Positions 20,750 to 31,362 of a DNA stretch of 64,000 nt are shown one piece after another. This stretch comes from an uncultured Geobacter sp. GTDB lineage: Bacteria > Desulfobacterota > Desulfuromonadia > Geobacterales > CAIOGM01. The translations under genes and the position numbers were made by a program. The stretch spans positions 25,780 to 89,779 of the forward strand of contig CAIOGM010000140.1 of assembly GCA_903857795.1 (NCBI GenBank). Direction: 5' to 3'. Every line of letters begins with the position of its first letter. Position 1 is the stretch's first letter. A model generated the notes under the pieces. That model searched no databases, had not been told where the DNA came from, and saw nothing but the letters and a program-made list of their open reading frames with translations.

Positions 20750-21715
20750 TCACGCGAGACCGGCCTTGAGCAGGTCGTGGAGGTGGACGATCCCCACGGG
20801 GATGCCGCTCCCCGGATCATCGACCACAAAGAGCGAGGTGATGGCCAGCTGCTCCATGACATTGAGGGCCTTGGCCGCCAGTTCCGATCGGACGATCCGT
20901 TTGGGATTTTTCGACATCAGCTCTCCGGCGGAGAGCGCCATGATATCGCTCCCCCGCTCAAGAGCCCGCCGCAGATCACCGTCGGTGATGATCCCCAGCA
21001 GGGCGCCGCTCTCGTCGGTAACCCCGGTCACCCCCAGCCCCTTGGCGGTGATGACAAAGAGCGCCTCCCGCATGAGGAGTCCGCTCCCCACCAGCGGAAT
21101 AGCGTCTCCACTATGCATCAGATCCTCAACGCGCAGGAGCAGCCGCTTGCCCAGGGCGCCGCCGGGGTGAAAGAGGGCGAAATCCTCCTCCTTGAACCCC
21201 CGCTCCACCAGGAGCGCCACGGCCAGCGCATCGCCCAGCGCCAGTGTGGCGGTAGTCGAAGCGGTGGGCGCCAGCCCCAGAGGGCAAGCCTCCTCCTTGA
21301 TGATTACCGGGAGAAAGAGATCACCGGCCCGGGCAAGGGTGGAGGCGGGGTTCCCCGCCACGGAGATGAGTGGAGCGCCCATCCGCTTGATGACGGGGAG
21401 GATCCTCAAGACCTCTTCGGTCTCACCGCTGTTGGAGATGGCGATGACCACGTCCCCTTTCATGATCATCCCCAGGTCGCCATGCACCCCTTCAGCCGGG
21501 TGGAGGAAGGACGCAGGGGTGCCAGTGGAGGAGAGAGTCGAGGCAATCTTCTGGCCGATGAGTCCCGACTTCCCCATGCCGGTGACCACGACCCGCCCTC
21601 GGCAGGAGAGGATCAGCTCGACCGCCAGCCGGAACGGATCATCGATGGAGTCGGCCAGGGCCAGGAGCGCCTCGGCTTCGATACGGATGACTTTTTTCGC
21701 TTCTGCAATGATCAT
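20750..21715 (-). CDS. kdsD: Arabinose-5-phosphate isomerase (KpsF/GutQ family)
   Basis: SIS domain (GRVVVTGMGKSGLIGQKIASTLSSTGTPASFLHPAEGVHGDLG) plus two CBS domains. Confidence 0.95.
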   Translation of the reverse strand: MIIAEAKKVIRIEAEALLALADSIDDPFRLAVELILSCRGRVVVTGMGKSGLIGQKIASTLSSTGTPASFLHPAEGVHGDLGMIMKGDVVIAISNSGETEEVLRILPVIKRMGAPLISVAGNPASTLARAGDLFLPVIIKEEACPLGLAPTASTTATLALGDALAVALLVERGFKEEDFALFHPGGALGKRLLLRVEDLMHSGDAIPLVGSGLLMREALFVITAKGLGVTGVTDESGALLGIITDGDLRRALERGSDIMALSAGELMSKNPKRIVRSELAAKALNVMEQLAITSLFVVDDPGSGIPVGIVHLHDLLKAGLA

Positions 21716-21773
21716 AAGAGCTCGTGAGGAGTAAGGTGTGAGAAGTGAGGCGACGTGATCCTGGCCGGGGAAG

Positions 21774-22592
21774 CTATTTCACCACGGCATCTATGGCTTT
21801 CAGCAGTGTCAAAAGCGGCGCGAGTTCGTCCAGCCGCAGGGAGTTGGAACCGTCACTCAGGGCCTTCTCCGGCTCTTCATGGACCTCAAGGAAAATACCA
21901 TCGACGCCGGTGGCCACGGCGGCGCGGGAGAGGTACTCCACGAATTCGCGCTGCCCGCCGGAGCTCCCCCCCTGCCCACCGGGCAGCTGCACGCTGTGGG
22001 TGGCGTCAAAGATCACCGGGTAGCCGAGCCGCCGCATGATGGGGAGACTCCGCATGTCCGAGACCAGGTTGTTGTAACCGAAGGAGACCCCCCGTTCGGT
22101 GAGCATGAGTCGTTCGCACCCCGACTCAACCGCCTTGGCGACCACATGCTCCATATCCCAGGGGGCAAGGAACTGCCCCTTCTTGATGTTGGCCACCCTG
22201 CCGCTCTTGGCCACGGCCACCACCAGATCGGTCTGTCGGCAGAGAAAAGCCGGCACCTGGAGGACATCCAGCACCTGGGAAGCCGGGCCCACCTCCTCCA
22301 CGGAGTGGACATCTGAGATGAGCGGAAGCCCCAGCGACTCGCCGACCTTCGCCATGATCCGGAGCCCCTCCTTCAGGCCGGGTCCCCGGTAGGAGGTTAT
22401 GGAGGTGCGATTGGCCTTGTCATAGGAGGCCTTGAAGATGAGCGGCATCCCCACCACGTTGCAGATGGTCATGAGCCGCTCGGCGCAGCGCAGGGTCGCC
22501 GCCTCGCTCTCGATGACGCACGGCCCGGCAATGAGCACCAGCGGACGTGCTCCCCCTACCCTCACCGTCCCGATCTCTATCTCTTTAACCAT
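21774..22592 (-). CDS. kdsA: 3-deoxy-8-phosphooctulonate synthase
   Basis: LIAGPCVIESEAATL, FKASYDKANRTSITSYRGPG, FDATHSVQLPGGQGG. Confidence 0.96.
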   Translation of the reverse strand: MVKEIEIGTVRVGGARPLVLIAGPCVIESEAATLRCAERLMTICNVVGMPLIFKASYDKANRTSITSYRGPGLKEGLRIMAKVGESLGLPLISDVHSVEEVGPASQVLDVLQVPAFLCRQTDLVVAVAKSGRVANIKKGQFLAPWDMEHVVAKAVESGCERLMLTERGVSFGYNNLVSDMRSLPIMRRLGYPVIFDATHSVQLPGGQGGSSGGQREFVEYLSRAAVATGVDGIFLEVHEEPEKALSDGSNSLRLDELAPLLTLLKAIDAVVK

Positions 22593-22628
22593 CTCATTCC
22601 CCTCCATGCACTCCGTCTTTCTCACGCC

Positions 22629-24248
22629 TCACACCTCACTCTTCACCGACTTCCCCTTGTTCTCCAGCGCCGCGGCCACGAACGCCCGAAACAGGGGGTG
22701 CGGGTTGAGCGGTTTGGATTTGAACTCCGGATGGAACTGACACCCCAGGAACCAGGGGTGACCGGGAACCTCCACGATCTCCACCAGATCCCCTTCCCGG
22801 TTGATGCCGGAGAGGAGCAACCCCTTGCCGGTGAGCAGATCCCGATAGCCGTTGTTGAACTCATACCGGTGGCGGTGACGTTCGGAGATATCCAGGGAGC
22901 CGTAGGCCTTTTGCGCAAAACTCCCCTTCAGCAGGGTACAGGGGTAGGCGCCGAGACGCATGGTCCCCCCTTTGCGGCTCACCGACTTCTGCTCCTCCAT
23001 GAGATGAATGACCGGGTGAGCGGAGTCCGGCTTGAATTCACTGGAGCAGGCGTCGGTCAGGCCGCAGACATTGCGGGCGTACTCAACCACCGCCATCTGC
23101 ATCCCGAGGCAAATGCCGAAGAATGGGATATTCCGGGTGCGGGCGAACTCTATGGCCTTGATCTTCCCCTCGCTCCCCCGCTCGCCGAATCCGCCGGGAA
23201 CCAGGATGGCGTCAAACTCCTCCAGCGGTCCGACCCCCTCCAGCTCGATCTTCTCGGCGTCGATGAGGAAGAGAGTAACCCGGCAGTCATTGGCGATGCC
23301 GCCATGCACCAGCGCCTCGTTGAGAGACTTGTAGGAGTCGGCCAGGTTCACATACTTGCCGACTATGCCGATCCGGACCTCGCCATGAGCCGGATTGCGC
23401 AGCTTGGCCACCACCTCCTGCCACGGCCCCAGGTCCGGCGCCTTGGCCCAGATGTTCAGCTTATCCACCACCTCTTCGTCAAGCCCCTCGCGATGGAGCG
23501 CCAACGGCACGGCATAGATGTGTTCCGCGTCGGCGGAAGGGATGACCGACTTTTCCGCCACGTTGCAGAAGAGGGCGATCTTCGCCCTCAGCTCCCGGGG
23601 GAGCTCCTGCTCACTCCGGCAGAGGAGGATGTCCGGCTGGATACCGATCTCCTGGAGTTCCTTGACCGAATGCTGGGTCGGCTTGCTCTTCAGCTCGCCG
23701 GCGGTCTTGATGTACGGCACCAGGGTGACATGGAGATAGAGGACATTGCCCGCCCCCCGATCGGCGCGGAACTGACGGATAGCCTCAAGAAACGGCAGGG
23801 ATTCGATGTCGCCGACAGTCCCCCCCACCTCCACGATGGCGATGTCAGCCCCCTTGGCGTTGTCGATGATCTTGGACTTGATCTCGTCGGTGATATGGGG
23901 GATGACCTGCACCGTGCCGCCGAGATAGTCCCCGCGCCGCTCCTTCTCGATGACCGAGAAGTAGACTTGGCCGGTGGTGAAGTTGCTCTTGCGGGAGAGC
24001 CGGGCATTGGTGTACCGCTCGTAGTGTCCAAGATCCAGATCGGTCTCGGCGCCGTCGTCGGTGACGAAGACCTCACCATGCTGGAACGGCGACATGGTTC
24101 CCGGGTCCACATTGATATAAGGGTCCAGTTTCTGCAGGGTGACCCGCAGTCCCCGGGCCTCCAGGAGAGCGCCCAACGAAGCCGCCGCCAACCCCTTGCC
24201 GATGGATGAGACGACCCCTCCGGTCACAAAAATAAACTTGGTCTTCAC
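22629..24248 (-). CDS. pyrG: CTP synthase
   Basis: [33 protein letters not shown]; glutaminase motif [18 protein letters not shown]. Confidence 0.98.
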   Translation of the reverse strand: MKTKFIFVTGGVVSSIGKGLAAASLGALLEARGLRVTLQKLDPYINVDPGTMSPFQHGEVFVTDDGAETDLDLGHYERYTNARLSRKSNFTTGQVYFSVIEKERRGDYLGGTVQVIPHITDEIKSKIIDNAKGADIAIVEVGGTVGDIESLPFLEAIRQFRADRGAGNVLYLHVTLVPYIKTAGELKSKPTQHSVKELQEIGIQPDILLCRSEQELPRELRAKIALFCNVAEKSVIPSADAEHIYAVPLALHREGLDEEVVDKLNIWAKAPDLGPWQEVVAKLRNPAHGEVRIGIVGKYVNLADSYKSLNEALVHGGIANDCRVTLFLIDAEKIELEGVGPLEEFDAILVPGGFGERGSEGKIKAIEFARTRNIPFFGICLGMQMAVVEYARNVCGLTDACSSEFKPDSAHPVIHLMEEQKSVSRKGGTMRLGAYPCTLLKGSFAQKAYGSLDISERHRHRYEFNNGYRDLLTGKGLLLSGINREGDLVEIVEVPGHPWFLGCQFHPEFKSKPLNPHPLFRAFVAAALENKGKSVKSEV

Positions 24249-24266
24249 ACTGCCTCCCGGGAAACA

Positions 24267-24356
24267 GGTAAAGGACCAGGTTGAGGTTGAGGTTGAGGGA
24301 AAGAAGCGCGACTTACCTTTACCTTGACCTTAACCTTAGCCTTTGCCTCTACCTTA
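24267..24356. repeat. Inverted array of ~6-bp units between kdsB and pyrG
   Basis: GGTAAA GGACCA (GGTTGA)3 ... TTACC TTTACC TTGACC TTAACC TTAGCC TTTGCC TCTACC; the arms are complementary. Confidence 0.85.
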
Positions 24357-25118
24357 GTTTTTTCCTGTGGTTAACTTTTCTATGACCTTTTCCAGGTCTG
24401 CCGGAGTATCTACTCCGATTGATTCGTGGGCCGTCTCCACTACCCTGATCCGGTAACCGTGCTCCAGCACCCGCAACTGTTCCAGCTTTTCGGAGAGTTC
24501 CAAAGGAGTAGGCGCCATCCGGGCGTACTTGAGGAGGAAATCACGTCGATAGACGTAGAGCCCCACATGCTTGTAACAGAGGAGCTTACCCGAATTGAAC
24601 GCCTCATCCTTCAGGTCATTCCACTTGTCGCGGAAATTGGGGAGCGGTGACCGGGAGAAATAGAGGGCGAAGCCGCTCCGATCCGTGACCACCTTCACCA
24701 CATTGGGACTCAGGAAGTCGTGCAGGTTCCTGATCCGGCTCTTCAGGGTCCCCATGAGGATGTCCGAATCGGCCACCAGGGGGCGGATCGCCTCGTCGAT
24801 CATCGCCGGATCGATGAGCGGTTCATCCCCCTGCACATTGACCACGAGATCCGAATCGAGTCCGGCAGCCACCTCGGCCAGCCGGTCGGTTCCAGTTTCA
24901 TGATCGCGGGAGGTCATGACTACCCGCCCGCCGAAACCGCGAACCACGGAGGCGATCCGCTCGTCATCGGTGGCGATGATGACCTCCGAGACCAGCCGGG
25001 CCAACGCTGTCCGCTCGTAGACGTGGCGGACCATCGGCTTCCCCTTGATATCCGCCAGAGCCTTCCCGTCGAAACGGGTCGACGCGTAACGGGCCGGAAT
25101 GATAGCCGTGATCTTCAT
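24354..25118 (-). CDS. kdsB: 3-deoxy-manno-octulosonate cytidylyltransferase
   Basis: [47 protein letters not shown]. Confidence 0.96.
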   Translation of the reverse strand: MKITAIIPARYASTRFDGKALADIKGKPMVRHVYERTALARLVSEVIIATDDERIASVVRGFGGRVVMTSRDHETGTDRLAEVAAGLDSDLVVNVQGDEPLIDPAMIDEAIRPLVADSDILMGTLKSRIRNLHDFLSPNVVKVVTDRSGFALYFSRSPLPNFRDKWNDLKDEAFNSGKLLCYKHVGLYVYRRDFLLKYARMAPTPLELSEKLEQLRVLEHGYRIRVVETAHESIGVDTPADLEKVIEKLTTGKN

Positions 25119-25406
25119 GTGCAAAAACCTTTTGGTGGAGTGCGTGGTGACTGGAGTGGCGCCGCGACGTGATGCCGTACGGAGAGAGAAGACTCCGAAA
25201 AATACGTCCTTGCAGATGGTAGGACGAAGCAAGGTACCCCAAAAGCGGGGTGGTGTCAAGGCAGGAGGAAACAGTGGGGAGGGAAACATCTGCAATGAGC
25301 CCGAATCCCTCCAGTCGACAACCGGTCACCAGGGGCACGGTTCGGGTTGACGGCACCTCAGTACGGCACTAGGTTCAGGTTGGAGCTACTCCCGCGCAAC
25401 ACCAGG

Positions 25407-26580
25407 TTAACGATATGAAACCCGGAAATTCGCACTCTGTTCAACCTGCTGCACGGGGTCGGACTGCGACTGAATTGTAGTTGTTTCATTATTATTTATA
25501 CACCACAAACCGTCCTGCAGCACGATATCAGAAACATCCAACTGACATATCTCGTTAACTCTCATACCCTGATATAGGGCTATCAATGGAATGAGGAACA
25601 AGTGTGGATTCAACTTATCATTCTTATATTTCTGCAACCTCTCAACAATAGCGGTTAGATCATCCGGCTTAAAGATATATTTTCTATCCGAATCTTTTTC
25701 ATCAACCCTAGCATTTAAGTTTGTAGATGTCATCAAGTGACATATCTTTGTACTTCTGATTGCGGTACAATGGATATCTGCTCAGCATCCTAGCGATATC
25801 GCTAGTAATATTATAGTCTATATCCGACAACAGTATGTCATCTTTCTTAGTAATATGCTCTAAGCATTCGAATATCTTACAGAATTTCTCATAATACCTA
25901 CCCTTAGACCTAATGCCAGAGATATATTTTTTACTCTTAACATACATATCCATTGCTTCTCTTAACGTATCTGACTTCTTTCTACTCTTAAATTCTTCTT
26001 CGTACGAGTGCTACTCTACGGCTATCTTTGACTGTCTAATCTCATGCATATTTATCTCTGCTAGAGCAACCTGCTTTGTAAGTTATTTATATTCTGGCGA
26101 TTCCGTATCATACTCTATGCCTTTGTCATCTAGTATATTATCAACTTCACTCTTAATAACATTAGTACCGTTACCCCTAGCAACCAACTTTCTTATTTTA
26201 GCAATAGCATTATCAAGTGATGGTGACAGAGTGTCAGTCAAAACTTTATAAGTTTCATCATCTATCTCTACCGGCCACTTTCTCTTCAAACTGATATAGC
26301 CATCTTCAAGAAACTCTTTGGCAAGTTTATAGACCATCGCTTCAGTCAAGGCATTAGATCGAATCATGGTAAAGACCTTTTCTGATTCTGCCATCAAATT
26401 TAAAACAATGGTTCTAGCATGCCTGTATCTGGGAGTCTTTAGACTTTTTTTCAGCTCCCGACAGGGAAAATAGGGAGCAACATCCTTCGGAACTCGCAGT
26501 CTAAAATAGTAGGTTTTTTTGTTATCTCTAACCATTCCGAGCATACAAAAAACTCCCCGTGTGTACAAAATTGTGTACAA
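25407..26580 (-). pseudogene. Decayed tyrosine recombinase/integrase next to tRNA-His
   Basis: N-terminus KKTYYFRLRVPKDVAPYFPCRELKKSLKTPRYRHA; later, in another frame, LIALYQGMRVNEICQLDVSDI; stops and frameshifts between, no HxxR/Tyr catalytic end. Confidence 0.85.
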
Positions 26581-26591
26581 ACACGGAGAGT
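26547..26591 (-). terminator. Rho-independent terminator downstream of tRNA-His
   Basis: Reverse strand ACTCTCCGTGTTTGTACACAATTTTGTACACACGGGGAGTTTTTT: long stem followed by a T tract. Confidence 0.8.
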
Positions 26592-26640
26592 CTATTGTTA
26601 TCGCTCAAAACTTACTGTCTTCCAGTAGGTTAGAAAATTT

Positions 26641-26717
26641 TGGGGTGGCTAGTGGGATTTGAACCCACGTATGTACGAGTCACAGTCGTAAGTGTTAACC
26701 GCTTCACCATAGCCACC
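26641..26717 (-). tRNA. tRNA-His (GTG anticodon)
   Basis: GGTGGCT...ACGACTGTGACTCGT...GTGGGTTCAAATCCCACTAGCCACCCCA; acceptor, anticodon and T arms pair; encoded CCA. Confidence 0.95.
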
Positions 26718-26841
26718 ATGAACATTGCAACCGATCGCCCTTTATTGCTGACCAGTTCGTCAATGGGTCACGTCTTATACCATAATCTCCGAGTCGGCAC
26801 AAGCAGAAATATAGACTGTTTCACAATCCTCTGCCGCCCGC

Positions 26842-27810
26842 TTACACCACCCCGCCCAGTTCCAGCAACGCCTGCCGGGCCTCCTCATACTCCGGACGCT
26901 TCGCCAACGCCTCGGCATAACACTCCTCGGCGTACCGGGGCATGGTCAGCGCCTCGTAGCAACGGCCCAGAATGAAGTCCACCTCCGGAAGAGGGCACTC
27001 CGTGCGGAAGAGTTCGTCATCCAGCACATCCCAGAGTATGGCGGCGGACTCGGCGTACTCCTGCTGCTGATGGAGCTCAAAGGCGACCCCGATGGCCTCA
27101 AGGTAATCGACCGCCGGCACCAGCGGATGAATCCCCGCTTCAAGACGAGCCAATCGCTCCTCCAACTCAGCGCCCCCCTCCCCTCCCCCCGTTGCCCGGG
27201 CTGACTGGAAGCACTCCCTGGCCTCGTCATACTTCCCAAGGAGCCACGAGACGTCACCCAGCAGAAGCAGCAGTTCACGGTCGCCAGGGAGAAACGCTCT
27301 GGCCCGGTTCAGGTAGCTCTGGGCCTGATAGAGACTGCGGGTGGTCTGGTTCAGGGCGGAGAGCCGTAACCCCTTTTCCCGGTAAACCCGGCCGATCTGG
27401 GCGAGAAACCGCGGATTCTCCGGTTCCATGAGGAGAAAGATCCTCAGCGCCGTGATGAGCCGGTCCAGATAGGGGACCTCAACATCCTTCCTCTCCAGCA
27501 TGAGCAATTGACTCGCCAGATCCGCCACAAGGTGGGGATAAGAGTCGCGGAGGAGGGCCGCATACCGGTCGGCAAAGGCGCAGCCGGGGTTGAGCCGTAG
27601 GGCCTGATAGATTCCGTCGCCCACGGCGTCATAGGACGGAACGGTATCGGATGGAAGCGCCGCGGCGGCCTCATCGTGCAGGGGAATTGGAAACCCGCCG
27701 CAGGGGACCGTCGCCCGGCCGTCCCGGGCCGAGAGCGAGCTCCCCTCAGGGGGAACAATATAGGTGATCCCCGCCAGCGGGGTCGGCTCCATCATGCCGT
27801 GTACTGCCAT
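26842..27810 (-). CDS. TPR-repeat hypothetical protein
   Basis: LNRARAFLPGDRELLLLLGDVSWLLGKYDEARECFQSA and similar repeats; start overlaps the end of the upstream gene. Confidence 0.75.
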   Translation of the reverse strand: MAVHGMMEPTPLAGITYIVPPEGSSLSARDGRATVPCGGFPIPLHDEAAAALPSDTVPSYDAVGDGIYQALRLNPGCAFADRYAALLRDSYPHLVADLASQLLMLERKDVEVPYLDRLITALRIFLLMEPENPRFLAQIGRVYREKGLRLSALNQTTRSLYQAQSYLNRARAFLPGDRELLLLLGDVSWLLGKYDEARECFQSARATGGGEGGAELEERLARLEAGIHPLVPAVDYLEAIGVAFELHQQQEYAESAAILWDVLDDELFRTECPLPEVDFILGRCYEALTMPRYAEECYAEALAKRPEYEEARQALLELGGVV

Positions 27811-28658
27811 TATCGGACCTCCGGTTCCGGTTCACGCCCCGGAAAGGTTGTGACGCCGGCACAGACGCCGACGCTCTTGTAAATCTGTACGCCATCCCAC
27901 GGTTCATGGAGAATGCCATCATGGATCGCCCAGCTTCTCCCGCGAACGGTCCGCTCCATCCCCGGCTGTCTGAAAGGGGTCGAACCATCCAGTCTCCCGT
28001 AGAGCTTCCCGCCGGGCTGAAACTCTTCATCGATGCGGCGCATGAGAGTCTGACCGGTGAGATAGTCGAAGCCGTACTTCTCATAACGGATGGCGTTGTC
28101 GTAAGAAAGCGGCTCCGCCGTGATGATGTCGACCCCGAGGGCGTCCACGAACCGCTCGAACAGGGGAAAGAACTCCACGAAGAGCCGCATCCCGCGACGC
28201 ACCTGATTGGGAAAGAGCCCCGCGTTCATGGCCCGGAGCTCTTCGGGGATATTGCGCCCCAAGGAGGCGAACCAGTTGTCCCTGCCGGCGGCATCCACAT
28301 CCACCTCGAAGCGGGGAGCGTCGGGATCGGTGATAATGCAGAAGGAGAGCTCTATCTGGTGATACGCCGTATCGGAGAGCTCCAGGAAGAAGAGCGGGTC
28401 CCGGTCCGCAGCACTCCGCCGGGCCACGACACGGGTGAAGCCGAGCCCTGCCGGAGCGATGAACTCTACCCGCCGAACGCCGCCAACTGCGGTGAAGCTC
28501 TCACGCTCCACCCCGAGGACGGAGAGGAGACGGGGGGGGAGGAAGAGCCGGTAGATCTGCTCCTTCTCCTCGGGATCGAGGGTATTGATCTCCCGGAGGG
28601 AACCGAGCGGCTTACCCGATCGGGAGACGAGCTGTTCATTTCCCGGTAGTCGCGGCAT
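27810..28658 (-). CDS. Hypothetical protein
   Basis: 282-aa ORF with uniform GC coding character, coupled to both neighbours. Confidence 0.75.
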   Translation of the reverse strand: MPRLPGNEQLVSRSGKPLGSLREINTLDPEEKEQIYRLFLPPRLLSVLGVERESFTAVGGVRRVEFIAPAGLGFTRVVARRSAADRDPLFFLELSDTAYHQIELSFCIITDPDAPRFEVDVDAAGRDNWFASLGRNIPEELRAMNAGLFPNQVRRGMRLFVEFFPLFERFVDALGVDIITAEPLSYDNAIRYEKYGFDYLTGQTLMRRIDEEFQPGGKLYGRLDGSTPFRQPGMERTVRGRSWAIHDGILHEPWDGVQIYKSVGVCAGVTTFPGREPEPEVR

Positions 28659-29791
28659 AGGTTCCTATGATGACCGGAAAGATCCGTTTACGGATAGTGG
28701 CGATACTCTCCTCCACCGCGTCCAGCGCCCGGTTACGGTCTCCCTCCTCGGCCCAGTACATGGCATCCAGGAGCATGGTATTGGGGAGTCCCATGGCTGC
28801 GATGGTACTGACGAAGCCGGGGGGAAGCCGGGGAGGGAGCTCCACCCCGTTCATGATCCCCCAGGCAATGGACCAGGCCCGAGCCACGTTGACCAGGTCA
28901 TACCCCCCCCCCGCCGAGCGCCACCCAGGGAATCCGGAGCGCCTTCAGTTTCCTGAGGACGTAGGAGTAGCTGTGGGTGGTGATCTCCAACCGGGAGAGG
29001 GGATCGGTCCGGAACGTATCGGCCCCTAGCTGGGTTACCAGGACGTCCGGGCCATAGGCGGCGATGAGCGGGTACGCCACCTCGTCGAATGCCTTCATGA
29101 AGAGAGCATCGTCGGTATGCTCGATGAGCGGGACGTTCACCGAATACCCCTTCCCTGCCCCCTTCCCCATCTCCCGCTCAAAACCGGTGCCGGGGAAAAA
29201 ATGAAGCCCCGTCTCGTGGATGGAGATGGTCAGGACCCGGTCGGTGTCATAGTACGCCTCCTGCACTCCGTCGCCATGGTGGGCGTCCAGATCCAGGTAG
29301 ACCACCCGCAACCCCTGGGCGACGAGCCGGTTAATGGCGATAACCGCGTCGTTCAGATAGGAGAAACCCGAGGCCCGGGCCCGATGGGCGTGATGGAGCC
29401 CCCCCGCGAGATTGAAGGCGCAATCATACCCCTCCTCGGTAACCAGGCGAGCAGCCTCCACAGTCCCGGCGGTGCAGAGCCGGGTCCAGTCGTAGAAACC
29501 GGGGAAGACCGGATTCTCCACATCCCCCAGGCCGTAGCGAAAGTCGGCGCGGGATTCTGTAGAGCAGTTGAATTCGGCCAGCCGTTTCAGGTAGTCTGGG
29601 GAGTGAAAGGTGAGCAGATCGGCATCGCTCACGGTGCCGCACTCCCGGATGTCGGCCCCCGGCAGCCGGGTCAAGCCGTACTCGGTCATCAGATCGAAGG
29701 CCAACCGGTAGCGCTGGACCTTGAAGGGGTGCTGTTCGCCATAGGAACAGGCGGAGAAATCGTGCGAATAGATGAGAGCAGTTCTGGTCAT
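28636..29791 (-). pseudogene. Histone deacetylase family (AcuC-like) with a frameshift at a G10 tract
   Basis: 28898..29791 ends ...WVALGGGGV*; the continuation GGYDLVNVARAWSIAWGIMNG... lies in the next frame right after a G10 run (28903-28912). Confidence 0.85.
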
Positions 29792-29954
29792 GGGACGAAT
29801 CGATGGGGAGTATAGTTGTACTGCGGAGCGGAACTCTACTCCCTCCGCCGGAGAGCGTCAACCGCTAAGTTTACGGGATATCCTCATGACAGAACGCCGC
29901 CACTGTGCTATCTTTCGGCGCACAACGCACCAAGGAAACGAGGAGAGGCAGATC

Positions 29955-30419
29955 ATGGCGAAGGTCATTGGCGTCATCGGGGCCGGAGTGGCCACAGCGG
30001 AACAGACCGCGTTGGCTCAGGAGGTCGGCTGGCTCATCGCCCGGCGCGGGTGGCATCTGGTCTGCGGCGGTCTGGGGGGGGTCATGGAGGCGGCGGCCCG
30101 TGGGGCTCATGAGGTCGGCGGCGTCACCATCGGACTGCTCCCCGGCAATCACCGGGACGCGGCCAACAGCTATATTCAGATTCCCATCGCCACCGGCATG
30201 GGAGAGGGGCGAAACCTCCTCATCGTCAGGTCAGCGGAGCTCCTCATCGCCATCGGCGGCAGGTACGGCACCCTCTCCGAGATCGCCTTGGCGCTCAAGA
30301 CCGGCACCCCGGTCATCGGACTCGACAGCTGGGACATCCCCGGCATGATCCGCGCCGTGTCACCGGAAGATGCTGTGCGCCACGCCAAGAAGCTCCTCCA
30401 TCAGAAAAAACAGGTGTGA
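29955..30419 (+). CDS. TIGR00725-type (LOG-like/Rossmann) nucleotide-binding protein
   Basis: IGVIGAGVATAEQTALAQEVGWLIARRGWHLVCGGLGGVMEAAARGAHEVGGVTIGLLPG. Confidence 0.88.
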   Translation: MAKVIGVIGAGVATAEQTALAQEVGWLIARRGWHLVCGGLGGVMEAAARGAHEVGGVTIGLLPGNHRDAANSYIQIPIATGMGEGRNLLIVRSAELLIAIGGRYGTLSEIALALKTGTPVIGLDSWDIPGMIRAVSPEDAVRHAKKLLHQKKQV

Positions 30420-30431
30420 ACCGGGAGAGTT

Positions 30432-30476
30432 GAAACAGGAAAAGGCGGGGGAACCCCCCCGCCTTTTCCTGTTTCA
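30432..30476. terminator. Bidirectional hairpin terminator between convergent genes
   Basis: GAAACAGGAAAAGGCGGGGG / CCCCCGCCTTTTCCTGTTTC. Confidence 0.85.
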
Positions 30477-30493
30477 GATTAGCTACCCAGATG

Positions 30494-31318
30494 TTAGATC
30501 AAGGGTACGAGCGAGAACTTCCCGGTGTTCACATCATAGAGTCCACCTTTGATGATCGTTTTCTTGCCTCCGCAGGCAGGCGTCCCAAGGTCGACAGCCG
30601 TACGGATGATTTCGGATTTTGCAAGAAGGTCAGCTGCGGTGTACTTCACATTTTCGACGATAGCCGCCTGAAGCTTTACTGCCGCGGATGCTGCCGGGTT
30701 TGCATTAAACGCGGTCACCACCGGCGGGATCAGCGTATTCACCAGGCTGTTGACATAAGGGGCCAGCGCGTCATAGGGGGGCTGAGGAGCAGGGACATCG
30801 ATGGAGACATGATAGGGAACCGGTGCGGGGGTGTTGAGCGGCCTCGAGGCATCGTAATTGGCCTGCACATGGGCGACCGCCGCGGTAACTGCGCCGCAGC
30901 TGGTGTGCCCAAGGATGACGATCAGCGGCGCACAGAGGTGCTCTACACCGTATTCGATGCTGCCGATTTCGTGTTCGGAGATGATATTGCCGGCCACCCG
31001 GATCGGGAAGACCTCGCCGAGCCCCTTGTCGAAGATTATTTCGGGAGACACCCGGGAGTCAGAACAGCCGAGCACGATGGCATAGGGAGATTGGCCCACG
31101 CCTAAGGGAGCATTCCGCAGGGTATCGCGATATGTGGGTTGGGCCATCTTGTTCAGATAGGAGAAGTTGCCGAGGATGAAGGGACTGTTGCCCGACACCA
31201 GCGATGAAAGCGCCTGGCTCCCCGTGAGGGTCGTTGCCGCTCCGGCCAGGGCTGCAGATGCAGCCAATGCAGTTACCACGATTCCTTGAATGAGCAGCAG
31301 ACGGAACGATCTTTTCAT
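30494..31318 (-). CDS. Secreted (signal peptide) beta-class carbonic anhydrase
   Basis: MKRSFRLLLIQGIVVTALAASAALAGA; VLGCSDSRVSPEIIFD, GEVFPIRVAGN, VILGHTSCGAV. Confidence 0.93.
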   Translation of the reverse strand: MKRSFRLLLIQGIVVTALAASAALAGAATTLTGSQALSSLVSGNSPFILGNFSYLNKMAQPTYRDTLRNAPLGVGQSPYAIVLGCSDSRVSPEIIFDKGLGEVFPIRVAGNIISEHEIGSIEYGVEHLCAPLIVILGHTSCGAVTAAVAHVQANYDASRPLNTPAPVPYHVSIDVPAPQPPYDALAPYVNSLVNTLIPPVVTAFNANPAASAAVKLQAAIVENVKYTAADLLAKSEIIRTAVDLGTPACGGKKTIIKGGLYDVNTGKFSLVPLI

Positions 31319-31362
31319 GAGTTACTCCTTGTAAGTGTAATGCCCTCGCGGGGCTAGATGTT

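Noticed and set aside
22698-24209. 503-aa plus-strand ORF
   Set aside because: Antisense to pyrG, which is unmistakable on the other strand.
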